Assembly: GCF_000717715.1 (NCBI RefSeq)
Contig: NZ_JOAI01000003.1
Span: 62,001-126,000 of the forward strand
Direction: 5' to 3'
Length of the DNA stretch: 64,000 bases
Source of the DNA: Streptomyces sp. NRRL B-24484
Lineage (GTDB): Bacteria > Actinomycetota > Actinomycetes > Streptomycetales > Streptomycetaceae
Shown here in pieces: positions 8,117-16,722 of this stretch. The stretch's first letter is position 1. Each line of letters opens with the position of its first letter. A program made the translations under genes and the position numbers. The notes under the pieces were generated by a model. It made no database searches. It worked only from the letters and a program-made list of their open reading frames with translations, and was not told the DNA's origin.

Positions 8117-8536
8117 TCAGGCGGGCCCCTCGCCGAGCACCCGGTGGAGCAGGCCCAGCAGGGCGGTGCGGTCGGCGGCCGGCAGGTCCGCGTAGCACCC
8201 GGCGAGCACCTCCTCCGCGACGGCGCGGCCGGCCTCCAGCATCCGCTCGCCGGCGGGCGTCAGCCGGTGCTCGATGCGCCGGCCGCGGCCGGGGGTCCGC
8301 TCGACCAGCCCCTGGGCGACGAGCCGGCCCGCGAGGGCGCCGAAGGCCTGCTCGGTCTGGAAGGTCTCGGCGGCGAGGGTCCGGGCCGAGGCTCCGGGCA
8401 GCCGGCCGACCGCGCGCAGCGCGTCCCACTGGGCGAGGGTGGTGCCGACCGCGGCGAGTCCCGTCTCCAGCGCGCGGTGCTGACGGTACTGAACCTGCTT
8501 GACCGCCCTGCCGAGATCCTGCAGCTCACTGTGCAT
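8117..8536 (-). CDS. MarR-family transcriptional regulator
   Basis: 139 residues. A winged helix-turn-helix of the MarR type: LAQWDALRAV, the recognition-helix region TLAAETFQTEQAFGALAGRLVAQGLVER, and the basic wing GRGRRIEHRLTPAGERML. Divergent from an alpha/beta hydrolase gene, with a palindrome in between (8565-8576), so it most likely represses itself and that hydrolase in response to a small, perhaps aromatic, ligand. The ligand is unknown. Confidence 0.88.
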   Translation of the reverse strand: MHSELQDLGRAVKQVQYRQHRALETGLAAVGTTLAQWDALRAVGRLPGASARTLAAETFQTEQAFGALAGRLVAQGLVERTPGRGRRIEHRLTPAGERMLEAGRAVAEEVLAGCYADLPAADRTALLGLLHRVLGEGPA

Positions 8537-8564
8537 GGGCCGATTCTAGGCCATGACAAAACTA

Positions 8565-8576
8565 GCTTATATAAGC
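8565..8576. promoter_or_regulatory. Perfect 12-base palindrome, likely MarR operator
   Basis: GCTTATATAAGC lies in an unusually AT-rich stretch between the divergent MarR gene and the hydrolase gene. Flanking ACTA...TTAGT extends partial symmetry. Placement about 22 bases before the hydrolase ATG fits repression of both promoters. Confidence 0.65.
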
Positions 8577-8597
8577 ATCCTTAGTTATGCTCGCCCC

Positions 8598-9368
8598 ATG
8601 ACCACCGACCGCGCGATCGCGCTCCCCGACGACCCGGCCCTCACCCTCTCCGAGAGCGGGAGCGGCCGCCCCGCCCTGGTCCTCCACGGCGGCGGCGGGC
8701 CGGCCACCGTGGCGGGCCTCTCCGCCCACCTCGCCCGCACCAGGCACACCCTGACCCCCGTCCACCCCGGCTGGGACGGCACCCGCCGCCCCGACCGGCT
8801 CACCCGCATCGCCGACCTCGCCACCGCCTACCTGCAGCTGCTACGGGACCGCGGGCTGACGGACGTCCTGCTGGTCGGCTCCTCGCTCGGCGGCTGGATC
8901 GCCGCCGAGATGGCCGTCCGGGACACCGTCGGGACGGTCGGCGGCCTGGTCCTCGTCAACGCCGTCGGCGTGCACGTCGAGGACGAGCCGATCCGCGACG
9001 TCCTCACCCTCGACGCCCGCGGCCTCGCCGAGCACGCCTGGCACGACGCCGAGCGGTACTACGTCGACCCGGCCGGCCTGCCCGCCGCCGAACTCGCCCG
9101 CCGCCGGGGCAACACGGCCACCATGCGCGCCCTCGCCGGCGACCCCTACATGCACGACCCCGAGCTGCTCGGCCGACTCGGCGGGGTCCGCGTCCCCGCC
9201 CTGCTGCTCTGGGGCGAGAGCGACCGGATCGTCACCCCCGCGTACGGCGCCGCCTACGCCCGCGCCTTCGCAAACGGTCGGCTCGCCCTCGTCCCCGCCG
9301 CCGGCCACCTCCCGCACATCGAGCAGCCCGAGGCCACCTTCGCGCTCCTCGACGCCCACCTCGCCTGA
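8598..9368 (+). CDS. Alpha/beta-fold hydrolase
   Basis: 256 residues. Typical alpha/beta-hydrolase order: oxyanion region LHGGGGPA, nucleophile elbow VGSSLGGW (serine), WGESDRIV with the likely acid, and the catalytic histidine in AAGHLPHIEQP. The start is set at the ATG at 8598, because an upstream in-frame ATG would place the operator inside the coding region. Substrate unknown; the family covers esterases, epoxide hydrolases and C-C hydrolases. Probably controlled by the divergent MarR protein. Confidence 0.87.
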   Translation: MTTDRAIALPDDPALTLSESGSGRPALVLHGGGGPATVAGLSAHLARTRHTLTPVHPGWDGTRRPDRLTRIADLATAYLQLLRDRGLTDVLLVGSSLGGWIAAEMAVRDTVGTVGGLVLVNAVGVHVEDEPIRDVLTLDARGLAEHAWHDAERYYVDPAGLPAAELARRRGNTATMRALAGDPYMHDPELLGRLGGVRVPALLLWGESDRIVTPAYGAAYARAFANGRLALVPAAGHLPHIEQPEATFALLDAHLA

Positions 9369-9405
9369 CCCGCTCCGCCCGCCGGGGCGCCGCCCGCCGG
9401 CCGAG

Positions 9406-9639
9406 TCAGCCGGCGCCGCCCGAATGCTCCCGCCCGTTGGCGTTGAAACCGGTGAAGGGGTGCACCCCCGCAGGATCCGCGCCCGCGTCCCCGCCGGCCC
9501 CGGCCCGCCGGTCGGCGCGGAACCGCCCGGCCAGCAGGGCCGCCACCCGGCGGGCCCGCGACGGTGCGGGCGTACCGCCGGTCCGCACGAAGTGCGGTCT
9601 GCGCGACGGACCGGCGGGTCCGCGACGCTCCTCGTCCAC
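9406..9639 (-). CDS. Possible small protein, 77 residues
   Basis: A GTG at 9639 preceded by GAGGAG with 6-base spacing opens a frame with G/C-rich third positions, especially over the last 45 codons. The product is Arg/Gly/Ala-rich and ends in HPFTGFNANGREHSGGAG, which is unlike random high-GC translation. No family recognised, no membrane segment. Longer in-frame starts upstream have poor codon use. It lies 145 bases downstream of the 175-aa gene on the same strand. Treat as a candidate. Confidence 0.35.
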   Translation of the reverse strand: MDEERRGPAGPSRRPHFVRTGGTPAPSRARRVAALLAGRFRADRRAGAGGDAGADPAGVHPFTGFNANGREHSGGAG

Positions 9640-9784
9640 CGGGCGCTCCTCGCCTGCCGGAGGAATCCCCCACCCGCGCGGCGCCCGTCGGCCCCGGCGC
9701 GTCCTCGCGCCCCTCGGACACCGCTCCGTTCCAGCGTCCCACCGGCGCACCCGACCCGGAAGCGCCCTGCAGCAGCCGGGGACT

Positions 9785-10312
9785 TCAGTCGAGTTCGATG
9801 TCCGACTCGTACTGCCACCACAGGTCGATCCGGTAGGACTCCAGCACCTCGGCGTGGGCGGCGAAGACCTTGTCGGAATCGGCCTGCCCCTCCGGCTCCC
9901 CGAGGCTGCGCAGCAGCGAGGTCTGCTGGGCGGCAGCGGCCTCCCTGCCTCGCCACGACACCAGGGCCGCGTACACCCCGGGCCGGGGCAGTTCGACGCA
10001 TCCGGCGAACTCGGGGACGAACGCCCGGACGATCACGGTTCCGGTGGGGCAGTCCAGGACGGCGGGACAGAAGCCCTCGCACTCCCCCAAAACGTCGCCG
10101 GACACCGGCGCGTCCCAGACCCGCAGGACGATCTCGGCGGGCGAGGTGCCCTGCAGGCTGTGGATGTGGAGCTGGGGGCCGATGCCCGCCACCACCGTCC
10201 GCATGCTCCGCCGGGCGGCGGCGGAGTCAGGAACGCAGGCGTCCGAGTCGTACACGAATATCCAGCCGTGGTCCGGCTTCGCCTCGGTGCGGAACTCAAG
10301 GGCCGCAGCCAT
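9785..10312 (-). CDS. Hypothetical protein, 175 residues
   Basis: Start at the ATG at 10312, preceded by AGGAG with 5-base spacing; longer in-frame extensions have weak codon use. The protein is globular, mixed alpha/beta, with an early DHGWIFVYDSDACVP segment, a cysteine pair around GECEGFCPAV, and a C-terminus rich in tryptophan and acidic residues (DLWWQYESDIELD). No signal peptide or transmembrane helix. I recognise no family and assign no function. It is a single-gene unit. Confidence 0.65.
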   Translation of the reverse strand: MAAALEFRTEAKPDHGWIFVYDSDACVPDSAAARRSMRTVVAGIGPQLHIHSLQGTSPAEIVLRVWDAPVSGDVLGECEGFCPAVLDCPTGTVIVRAFVPEFAGCVELPRPGVYAALVSWRGREAAAAQQTSLLRSLGEPEGQADSDKVFAAHAEVLESYRIDLWWQYESDIELD

Positions 10313-10498
10313 GAGCACTCCTGTCCATGCGTCATGGACGGCCGCCGCGCGGGACGGGCCGCCGCCCGGGCCTCCTTGCCGCATACACGGCAAGGATGAT
10401 GGTGCCACCGCACCGCTGCCGCCGTTGTTCGATCGGCGGCGAAGGGTGCCGTCCTCCGCTCGGCCGGACGGCACCCGCCCGCACCCTCGGCGGGGCGG

Positions 10499-11707
10499 TC
10501 AGACCGCCGCCGCCTCGGCGCGGCCGCGCAGCCGCGAGGGCCGCAGCGCGGCGAACGCCGTGACCGCGCCCAGGAGGACGGCCGCCGCGGTGAAGGCGGC
10601 CTCCGGCGCCGCCCGGTCCGCCAGCAGCCCGCCCGCGGCCGAGCCCAGGGCGCCGCCCAGGTTGTACGCGGTGTTCACCCAGGCCCCGGCCTCCGTCCGG
10701 GCACCGGTCGGCACCAGGTCCTCGACCAGCAGGTAGCCGGTGACCAGCAGCGCGTCCGTGCAGGCCCCCGCGAGGAAGAGGCCGAGTGCGGCACCGGGCG
10801 GGGCGAACAGCACGGCCGGCAGCCCGTAGCAGGCGGTCGCCGCGGCGGCGAGCAGCAGCAGCCGCCGTCCGGGGGCGGCCCGCCAGGCCAGCCGCCCGTA
10901 GACCAGACCACCGACCACGCCGCCCACCGAGAACAGCGCGAGCAGCGGCCCGGCCGCACCGGCACCCCAGGCGGCGACCACCACGAGTTCGTCGACCGCG
11001 AGCGCCGCCGCGACGGCGAGCACCACCGCCAGCAGCGGCGCGAAGCCGGGGGCCCGCAACGGGCCGAGGATCCTGCCGCCGCGGGCGGACTCCGCCGGGC
11101 CCGCCGCCGGCCGGCCCCGCAGTGCCCGGGCGAACGCGGCGAAACCCGTCAGGGCGAGCAGCGCGCAGACGGCGAGCGCCCAGGCCGCCGAGGTGCGGGC
11201 CGCGAGCAGTCCGCCCAGCACCGGACCGCAGGCGAAGATCGTCGACTCGGCCACCGTGTCGAGGCTCAGCGCGCACCGGCGCTGCTCCTCGCCGTCGGTC
11301 AGCTCGCCCCACACCGTGCGCATCAACGGCCCCACGGGCGGCGGGAAGACACCAGCCACTGCGGCCAGCACCAGGGCGGCCCACGGCGGCAGACCGGCGG
11401 CGGCGCCGGCCGCCAGCGCCACCAGCAGCAGGGTGTAGCAGCACGTCAGGACCATCAGCGCGGCAGGCCGGCGGGACACCAGCCGGGCCCGGGCCGGGCC
11501 GAGCAGCGCCGAGAGCAGACCGAACGCACCGGCGGCCGGGCCGGCCGCCGCGAACGAGCCGGTGCCGTCGCGCAGGGCGAGCAGCAGCGGCAACGGGAGG
11601 ACGCCGTAGCTCAGCCGGGCGAGCAACGCCGCGGCGAAGGGTGCACGGGCATGCGGAAGGGAGAGGACAGCGCGACAGCCGACGCTGCCCCGGGAGGTTC
11701 GGGACAC
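10499..11707 (-). CDS. Major facilitator superfamily transporter
   Basis: 402 residues from the GTG at 11707, preceded by GGAG 8 bases away. About 12 hydrophobic segments rich in Ala/Leu/Gly/Val, with the cytosolic linker near the middle (RALRGRPAAG...RGGRILG). The motif VYGRLAWRAAPGRR and the TEAGAWVNTAYNLGGALGSAAGG region fit the drug-exporter-like MFS group. An inner-membrane permease or exporter, substrate unknown. No regulator adjoins it. Longer in-frame N-terminal extensions are Arg/Pro-rich and unlikely. Confidence 0.85.
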   Translation of the reverse strand: MSRTSRGSVGCRAVLSLPHARAPFAAALLARLSYGVLPLPLLLALRDGTGSFAAAGPAAGAFGLLSALLGPARARLVSRRPAALMVLTCCYTLLLVALAAGAAAGLPPWAALVLAAVAGVFPPPVGPLMRTVWGELTDGEEQRRCALSLDTVAESTIFACGPVLGGLLAARTSAAWALAVCALLALTGFAAFARALRGRPAAGPAESARGGRILGPLRAPGFAPLLAVVLAVAAALAVDELVVVAAWGAGAAGPLLALFSVGGVVGGLVYGRLAWRAAPGRRLLLLAAAATACYGLPAVLFAPPGAALGLFLAGACTDALLVTGYLLVEDLVPTGARTEAGAWVNTAYNLGGALGSAAGGLLADRAAPEAAFTAAAVLLGAVTAFAALRPSRLRGRAEAAAV

Positions 11708-12106
11708 GGGTGAGCTCCGGTACGGGAGGCGGACATGACGGATCGACGGATCGCCGCCCCGACCCGCCCGCGAAGGGGCGAGGGGCGGCCGGAGTCGACC
11801 TGTCAGTGCGGCCCGGAGATGTCCATGCCGGAATCCTACGGGCACTCACCACCCCGCAACCACCGCCTTCGCCGAACCCGCTCCCCCGGAACCCGACCGC
11901 GGCCGGAAGGAGTCGTCCACGCACCGTGCGGACACACCCGGGCCCGACCCCCGAGGACGCCCCGGACCCGACCGGCCCTGCGGCCGGCAGCGGGCGCCGG
12001 ACCGGGCCCCGGACCGGGCCCCGGACCGGGCTTCCGACCGGATCACGGCGCTCACCAGCGCAGAGCGCTCCCGCACGCGCCGGTCCGGTTCTGATTGGAT
12101 GTCGCC
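11708..12106. other. Intergenic region with 12-base repeats
   Basis: About 400 bases between divergent genes. Three copies of a 12-base unit, ACCGGGCCCCGG-like, run from about 11999 to 12034. A plus-strand frame at 11735 has a good ribosome site but poor third-position bias, so it is not called. No clear promoter motif seen. Confidence 0.45.
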
Positions 12107-12604
12107 ATGAGCACAGGCACCCACGCGGAATCCGGTCTGACGAAGAGCACCTGGAGCGACGCCGACTTCGACGACATGGGATGGCACTACGTCACCATCC
12201 ACGGCCTCTGCGTCCAGCCGGGCGCCTCCGCGGATGCGCTGCCGCGCCTCGTGCTCGACATCGACTACATCATCAAGTGGGTGCACCCGGTCGCGCCGGA
12301 GAAGCACTTCAGCTTCTGGATCGCGCCCTCCACGCTCGCGTTCGAGGACGTCCGGGACATCGAGGGCGATCTCGACTTCAAGGGAACGGCCCTGAGTCTC
12401 GACATCGACCACCTGCGGCGTTCGGCGGCCGAGGACGGACACGACGACCCGCAGTGGCACATCGAGGGCCACTCCTTCGACCTCAGGTTCCGGGCCACGG
12501 GCTTCCAGCAGTACCTGCGGCAGTCCCCGCGCCACGCCCAGCGGCTCGCCCTCACCCACGGCGAGCGCGGCGGCCTCTCCTTCGCGGAGACCGCCTTCGC
12601 CTGA
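12107..12604 (+). CDS. Hypothetical protein, 165 residues
   Basis: Start at the ATG at 12107. A soluble protein with many aromatic residues: DMGWHYVTIHG near the N-terminus, then LVLDIDYIIKWVHP, HFSFWIAPSTLAFEDV, and a charged C-terminus. The alternating hydrophobic pattern suggests a beta-rich fold of about 150 residues. I recognise no family. It has a normal actinobacterial codon bias and stands alone. The YIIKW...FSFWIAPSTLAFEDV pattern may help retrieval by profile search. Confidence 0.7.
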   Translation: MSTGTHAESGLTKSTWSDADFDDMGWHYVTIHGLCVQPGASADALPRLVLDIDYIIKWVHPVAPEKHFSFWIAPSTLAFEDVRDIEGDLDFKGTALSLDIDHLRRSAAEDGHDDPQWHIEGHSFDLRFRATGFQQYLRQSPRHAQRLALTHGERGGLSFAETAFA

Positions 12605-12662
12605 CGGGCCCCGCCGCCCCCTCCTCGCCGGCACCGCCTCCCCCCGCCGTCCGCCGGTCGGG

Positions 12663-13052
12663 TCAGGCGAAGAAGGCGCTCATGCCGTCGACGTCCGACA
12701 GGTAGCTGTCGATGGCGGCGATCACGCCGTCCCGCACGGTGAGGACGGTGGCGAGGTGCTCGTCGAGTTCGCGGCCGTCGGCGGCGACGGCGGTGTTGTG
12801 CAGCGAGAGGGCGACGCCGTGCTGCCCGACGAGGACGTGGAGCAGTTCGGTGCGGACGCCGCGGCCGGCGATCTCCCACGCGCGGGTGGCTGCGGCGTCC
12901 CGGCCGCGCACGGTGCCGGAGATCGTTCCGCTGCCCGGCATCGACCAGACGACGTCCTCGGCCAGCAGCGCCCGCAGCCCCGCGTCGTCGCGCGCCCCGA
13001 ACGCGGCGAGGAACCGCTCCGCGACCCCTGCGTGTCCGCTGCTCTCCACCAT
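12663..13052 (-). CDS. SnoaL-like / ketosteroid-isomerase-like protein
   Basis: 129 residues, GGAGG about 8 bases before the ATG. The NTF2-like fold is indicated by AERFLAAFGARDDAGLRALLAEDVVWSMPG-type opening (a helix then the D/W-containing strand), RGRDAA, and a closing strand/helix with DGVIAAIDSYLSDV. Such proteins bind small ligands or act as isomerases, cyclases or hydrolases; catalytic role here unknown. Monocistronic. Confidence 0.8.
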   Translation of the reverse strand: MVESSGHAGVAERFLAAFGARDDAGLRALLAEDVVWSMPGSGTISGTVRGRDAAATRAWEIAGRGVRTELLHVLVGQHGVALSLHNTAVAADGRELDEHLATVLTVRDGVIAAIDSYLSDVDGMSAFFA

Positions 13053-13129
13053 TCCGGCTCCTCCCGAGGGCGATTCGTGCTGGACCGACCCTAGGCCGCC
13101 GCCCGGCGCCCCGAACAGTGCACGACGGG

Positions 13130-13158
13130 TGGTGTTGATACCGGTGTCAGCAACACCA
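13130..13158. promoter_or_regulatory. Inverted repeat, possible operator
   Basis: TGGTGTTG (13130-13137) and CAACACCA (13151-13158) are perfect 8-base arms separated by 13 bases. It lies between the divergent SnoaL-like gene and the secreted amidohydrolase gene. The regulator is unknown. Confidence 0.45.
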
Positions 13159-13239
13159 GGACGGCCGCAGGGGCCACCATCCGCCGTTCCCAAGGGAATT
13201 CGTCCGTTTACCGGCCAGTAGCCAATTCGTCCCGGAGCC

Positions 13240-13268
13240 TTGACGCGTGCTTTGCCGCTCGCGATTCT
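13240..13268 (+). promoter_or_regulatory. Probable promoter of the secreted amidohydrolase
   Basis: TTGACG (13240-13245), 17-base spacer, GATTCT (13263-13268). It lies about 70 bases upstream of the TTG start codon. Confidence 0.45.
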
Positions 13269-13339
13269 CGGGTGGATCCCGCACGGCATGCGCAGTACAA
13301 AATCCCCCACCGCCTCCCGATGAAGCGAGGTGCGATTCC

Positions 13340-15403
13340 TTGACCACACATCACCGCCGCAGAAGCCGCACGGCCACCACCCTCGTGGCGCTGCTTCTCG
13401 CCCTCACCGCCGGTGCCTTCGGCGCCGTCCGAGCCCCCGCGGCCCACGCCGCGGACGGCTGGTGGGAGCCGGCGGCCCGACCCGCGCCCGACTCGCAGAT
13501 CAACGTGACGGGGGCGCCGTTCACCGGCACCGACGCCGACGGCAAGGTCCGCGGCTTCGTCGACGCGCACAACCACCTGATGTCCAACGAGGGTTTCGGC
13601 GGCCGCATCATCTGCGGGGCGACCTTCTCGGACAAGGGCGCGGCCGACGCGCTCAAGGACTGTCCGGAGCACTACCCCGACGGTGCGCTCGCCCTGTTCG
13701 AGAACGTCACCGGCGGCGCCGACGGCCACCACGACCCGGTCGGCTGGCCGACCTTCAAGGACTGGCCTGCCCACGACTCGCTGAGCCACCAGCAGAACTA
13801 CTACGCCTGGGTGGAGCGCGCCTGGCGCGGCGGCCAGCGCGTCCTGGTCAACGACCTCGTCACCAACGGGCTGCTGTGCTCGATCTACCCGTTCAAGGAC
13901 CGCAGTTGTGACGAGATGACGGCCATCCGGCTGGAGGCGCAGAAGAGCTACGACCTCCAGGCGTACATCGACCGGATGTACGGCGGCCCGGGCAAGGGCT
14001 GGTTCCGGATCGTCACCGACAGCGCGCAGGCGCGCCAGGTGATCGAGCAGGGCAAGCTGGCGGTCGTCCTCGGCGTGGAGACCTCGGAGCCCTTCGGCTG
14101 CAAGCAGATCCTGGACATCGCCCAGTGCGGCGAGGGCGACATCGACCGCGGCCTCGACGAGCTGTACAAGCTCGGCGTGCGCAGCATGTTCCTGTGCCAC
14201 AAGTTCGACAACGCGCTGTGCGGCGTCCGCTTCGACGAGGGCACCATCGGCGTCGCGGTCAACGCGGGGCAGTTCCTGTCGACCGGCACCTTCTGGAAGA
14301 CCGAGAAGTGCGCCGGCCCGCAGCACGACAACCCGATCGGCCTGCCGACCGCGCAGGCGGCCTCCCTGCTGCCGAAGGGCGTGCAGATCCCGACGTACGC
14401 GGGCGACGCCCAGTGCAACACCCGCGGCCTCACCCGGCTCGGCGAGTACGCCGTGCGGGGCATGATGCAGCGTCACATGATGCTGGAGGTCGACCACATG
14501 AGCGTGAAGGCGGCCGACCGTGCCTTCGAGCTGCTGGAGTCGCAGGCGTACCCGGGCGTGATCTCCAGTCACAGCTGGATGGACCTGCAGTGGACGGAAC
14601 GGCTGTACCGGCTCGGCGGGTTCGCCGCGCAGTACGCGCACTCCGCGGACGGCTTCGTCGCCGAGGCGCACCGCACGGAGGCCCTGCGCGACCGGTACCA
14701 CGTCGGCTACGGCTACGGCACGGACCTCAACGGGGTCGGCGGCTGGCCCGGTCCGGTCGGCGAGGACGCCCCCAACGCGGTGCACTACCCGTTCCGCACC
14801 GCCGACGGCGGATCGGTGGTCGACCGGCAGGTGACCGGGGACCGCACCTGGGACTTCAACAAGGACGGCATGGCGCACGACGGCCTCGTGCCGGACTGGA
14901 TCGAGCAGATGCGGCTGAGCGGCGGCCAGGACGTGGTCGACGACCTGATGCACGGCGCCCAGTCCTACCTGGACACCTGGAAGGCCACCGAGGGCCACCG
15001 GCCGGGCACCGACCTCGCCGCGGGCCGGCCGGCGGCCGCCAGCTCCTCCGAGTGGTCGCTGTTCACCAGCTACCGGCCCGGCCGGGCGGTGGACGGCGAC
15101 CGGGGCACCCGCTGGGCGAGCGGCTGGAGCGACGACCAGTGGCTGCAGGTGGACCTCGGCTCGGTGCGGACGGTGAACCGGGTCACCCTCGACTGGGAGC
15201 GCGCCTACGGCAGGGAGTACCGCATCGAGCTGTCGGCGGACGGCAGCAGCTGGCACACCGCCTGGTCGACGGCCGCGGGCAACGGAGGCATCGACACGGC
15301 CTTCTTCGACCCGGGCCCGGCCCGCTACGTGCGGGTGCACGGCGTCAAGCGGGCCACCGGCTGGGGCTACTCGCTGTACGAGGTCGGCGTCTTCGGCCCC
15401 TGA
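13340..15403 (+). CDS. Secreted M19-like amidohydrolase with C-terminal discoidin (F5/8C) domain
   Basis: 687 residues from a TTG start with GAGG about 10 bases upstream. The N-terminus is a signal peptide: RRRSR, a hydrophobic stretch, then cleavage after APAAHA. Residues about 60-560 resemble a membrane-dipeptidase/amidohydrolase barrel: metal motif DAHNHLMS, later VLGVETSEPFG, LEVDHMS and VISSHSWMD. The last 130 residues form a galactose-binding-like F5/8 type C domain (ASSSEWSLFTSYRPGRAVDG...TRWASGW...WLQVDLG). The protein is probably secreted and tethered to a polysaccharide by the discoidin domain. Substrate is unknown; the M19 resemblance comes from motifs only. Confidence 0.82.
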   Translation: MTTHHRRRSRTATTLVALLLALTAGAFGAVRAPAAHAADGWWEPAARPAPDSQINVTGAPFTGTDADGKVRGFVDAHNHLMSNEGFGGRIICGATFSDKGAADALKDCPEHYPDGALALFENVTGGADGHHDPVGWPTFKDWPAHDSLSHQQNYYAWVERAWRGGQRVLVNDLVTNGLLCSIYPFKDRSCDEMTAIRLEAQKSYDLQAYIDRMYGGPGKGWFRIVTDSAQARQVIEQGKLAVVLGVETSEPFGCKQILDIAQCGEGDIDRGLDELYKLGVRSMFLCHKFDNALCGVRFDEGTIGVAVNAGQFLSTGTFWKTEKCAGPQHDNPIGLPTAQAASLLPKGVQIPTYAGDAQCNTRGLTRLGEYAVRGMMQRHMMLEVDHMSVKAADRAFELLESQAYPGVISSHSWMDLQWTERLYRLGGFAAQYAHSADGFVAEAHRTEALRDRYHVGYGYGTDLNGVGGWPGPVGEDAPNAVHYPFRTADGGSVVDRQVTGDRTWDFNKDGMAHDGLVPDWIEQMRLSGGQDVVDDLMHGAQSYLDTWKATEGHRPGTDLAAGRPAAASSSEWSLFTSYRPGRAVDGDRGTRWASGWSDDQWLQVDLGSVRTVNRVTLDWERAYGREYRIELSADGSSWHTAWSTAAGNGGIDTAFFDPGPARYVRVHGVKRATGWGYSLYEVGVFGP

Positions 15404-15475
15404 CCGGGGGCGAGCGTGCGGAGCCGGTGTCCGGACGGGCGCCGGCCCCGCCGCGTCCGGCGGGAACCGCCCCGG

Positions 15476-15958
15476 TCAGACGGCCGGCGGCCCGGCCGGC
15501 GCGGCCTCGGCGGGCCGGTCGGCGGTGTCCGGCGCGGAGCCGGGCGCGGAGCCGGAGCCGGCCGGCAGGCGCTTGCCGAGGCAGACGAAGAGCAGGACCA
15601 GCCCGGCGGTCAGCAGGATGTGTCCGAGGCCGGCGATCCCGGCGATCGCCGCGCCGCTCCCGCGCCCCAGCACGGTCAGCGTGCCGTGCACCGTCATCAT
15701 GCCGACGGTCAGGGCGAGGCCCGCGTTGTAGATCCAGTAGAACCAGGGGAAGAGTCTGCTGCCGGTCAGCCCGAACTGCTTCTCCAGTACCAGCACGATC
15801 AGGAAGAAGAGCATCCCGAGCGCCAGCAGATGGGTGTGGACGACGCCGAGTTGGGAGTCGCCGGTGAAGTCCTCGGCCTTGGTCAGCTCGCGGTAGTACA
15901 GACCGCCGACCACCCCGAGGATCATGTAGATGTGCGCCGTGTTGAGGATTCTCCGCAT
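15476..15958 (-). CDS. DUF2871-family membrane protein
   Basis: 160 residues. Begins MRRILNTAHIYMILGVVGGLYYRELTK-like and continues with the VVHTHLLALGMLFFLIVLVLEK segment, the pattern I know from DUF2871 proteins. Four hydrophobic helices are visible, then a Pro/Ala-rich cytosolic tail of about 30 residues. Histidines within the helices (VVHTHLL, MMTVHGTL) could bind metal or heme, but no function is established. Monocistronic and convergent with the amidohydrolase. Confidence 0.78.
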   Translation of the reverse strand: MRRILNTAHIYMILGVVGGLYYRELTKAEDFTGDSQLGVVHTHLLALGMLFFLIVLVLEKQFGLTGSRLFPWFYWIYNAGLALTVGMMTVHGTLTVLGRGSGAAIAGIAGLGHILLTAGLVLLFVCLGKRLPAGSGSAPGSAPDTADRPAEAAPAGPPAV

Positions 15959-16117
15959 ACTGCTCGCCTCCGGACCGGGTCGGATCTCGACGCCCCACCC
16001 TCACCCGGAATCCGATGATCCATCAACCGGGCGGCCGGTGAAGATCCCGTGACCTCAGGCTCGCCGCCGCACCCGCGCCTCCGCCGGTGCCGGCGGGTCG
16101 CGGCGTAGGCTCGGGGC

Positions 16118-16534
16118 ATGGCGGACGCAGGGTTCACGGCACGGGCGATCGGCCGGGTGGAGTCGCCGCTGCGGACGCGGGCCGAGGCTCCGAAGCAGGG
16201 CGACGAGGGCGGCCCGGACGCCTGGCTGGTCTTCGAGCCCGAGGTGGCCAGGGGCCTGCGCGAACTCACGGCGGGCCAGGAGGTCCTGCTGCTGACCTGG
16301 CTCGACCGTGCCGACCGCAGCGTGCTCGCCGTCCGTCCACGCGGCGACCTCACCCGCCCGGAGACCGGCGTCTTCGCCACCCGCTCCCCGGACCGCCCCA
16401 ACCCGATCGGACTCCACCGGGTCACCATCCTCGCGGTCGACGGCCTGCGTCTGCTCGTCGGCGGCCTGGAGGCACTGGACGGCACCCCGGTGCTGGACGT
16501 CAAGCCGGCCCTCCGCGGCTCCGCCGAACGCTGA
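16118..16534 (+). CDS. trmO: tRNA (t6A37) N6-methyltransferase family protein, TrmO/TsaA
   Basis: 138 residues. TrmO enzymes transfer a methyl group from S-adenosylmethionine to threonylcarbamoyl-adenosine 37 of tRNA-Thr. The diagnostic segments are the opening AIGRVESPL, LTWLDRADRS, and the strongly conserved TRSPDRPNPIGLHRVTIL. Only the core beta-barrel is present; the extra C-terminal domain of the E. coli enzyme is missing, as in many short actinobacterial homologues. Monocistronic. Confidence 0.85.
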   Translation: MADAGFTARAIGRVESPLRTRAEAPKQGDEGGPDAWLVFEPEVARGLRELTAGQEVLLLTWLDRADRSVLAVRPRGDLTRPETGVFATRSPDRPNPIGLHRVTILAVDGLRLLVGGLEALDGTPVLDVKPALRGSAER

Positions 16535-16589
16535 TCCGGCACCCCTCCGGCGACGACCGCTCCGCCAACTCGACCGCCGTACCGACCCC

Positions 16590-16619
16590 TTGCCAATTGG
16601 TATAGGCCAATCGTAGGCT
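16590..16619 (+). promoter_or_regulatory. LPMO promoter with overlapping DasR-like (dre) site
   Basis: -35 TTGCCA (16590-16595), 18-base spacer, -10 TAGGCT (16614-16619). Within the spacer, 16598-16609 reads TGGTATAGGCCA, differing at two positions from the DasR core TGGTCTAGACCA. DasR represses chitin and GlcNAc genes in Streptomyces, and a site between -35 and -10 would block polymerase. This fits a chitin-active LPMO. Confidence 0.6.
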
Positions 16620-16722
16620 CCAGGGCGGCTGACGGTGTGTCGGGTCCACGCCGCCGCGCCCGCAGGCTCCCCGGGTTCGCACCGCTCCCCCACGACCGGC
16701 CCGAATCCGCACGAGGAGAACC

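Noticed and set aside
11735..12094. 119-codon plus-strand frame with a good ribosome site
   Set aside because: Third positions are poor in G/C and the product is Arg/Pro low complexity; it also crosses the 12-base repeats.
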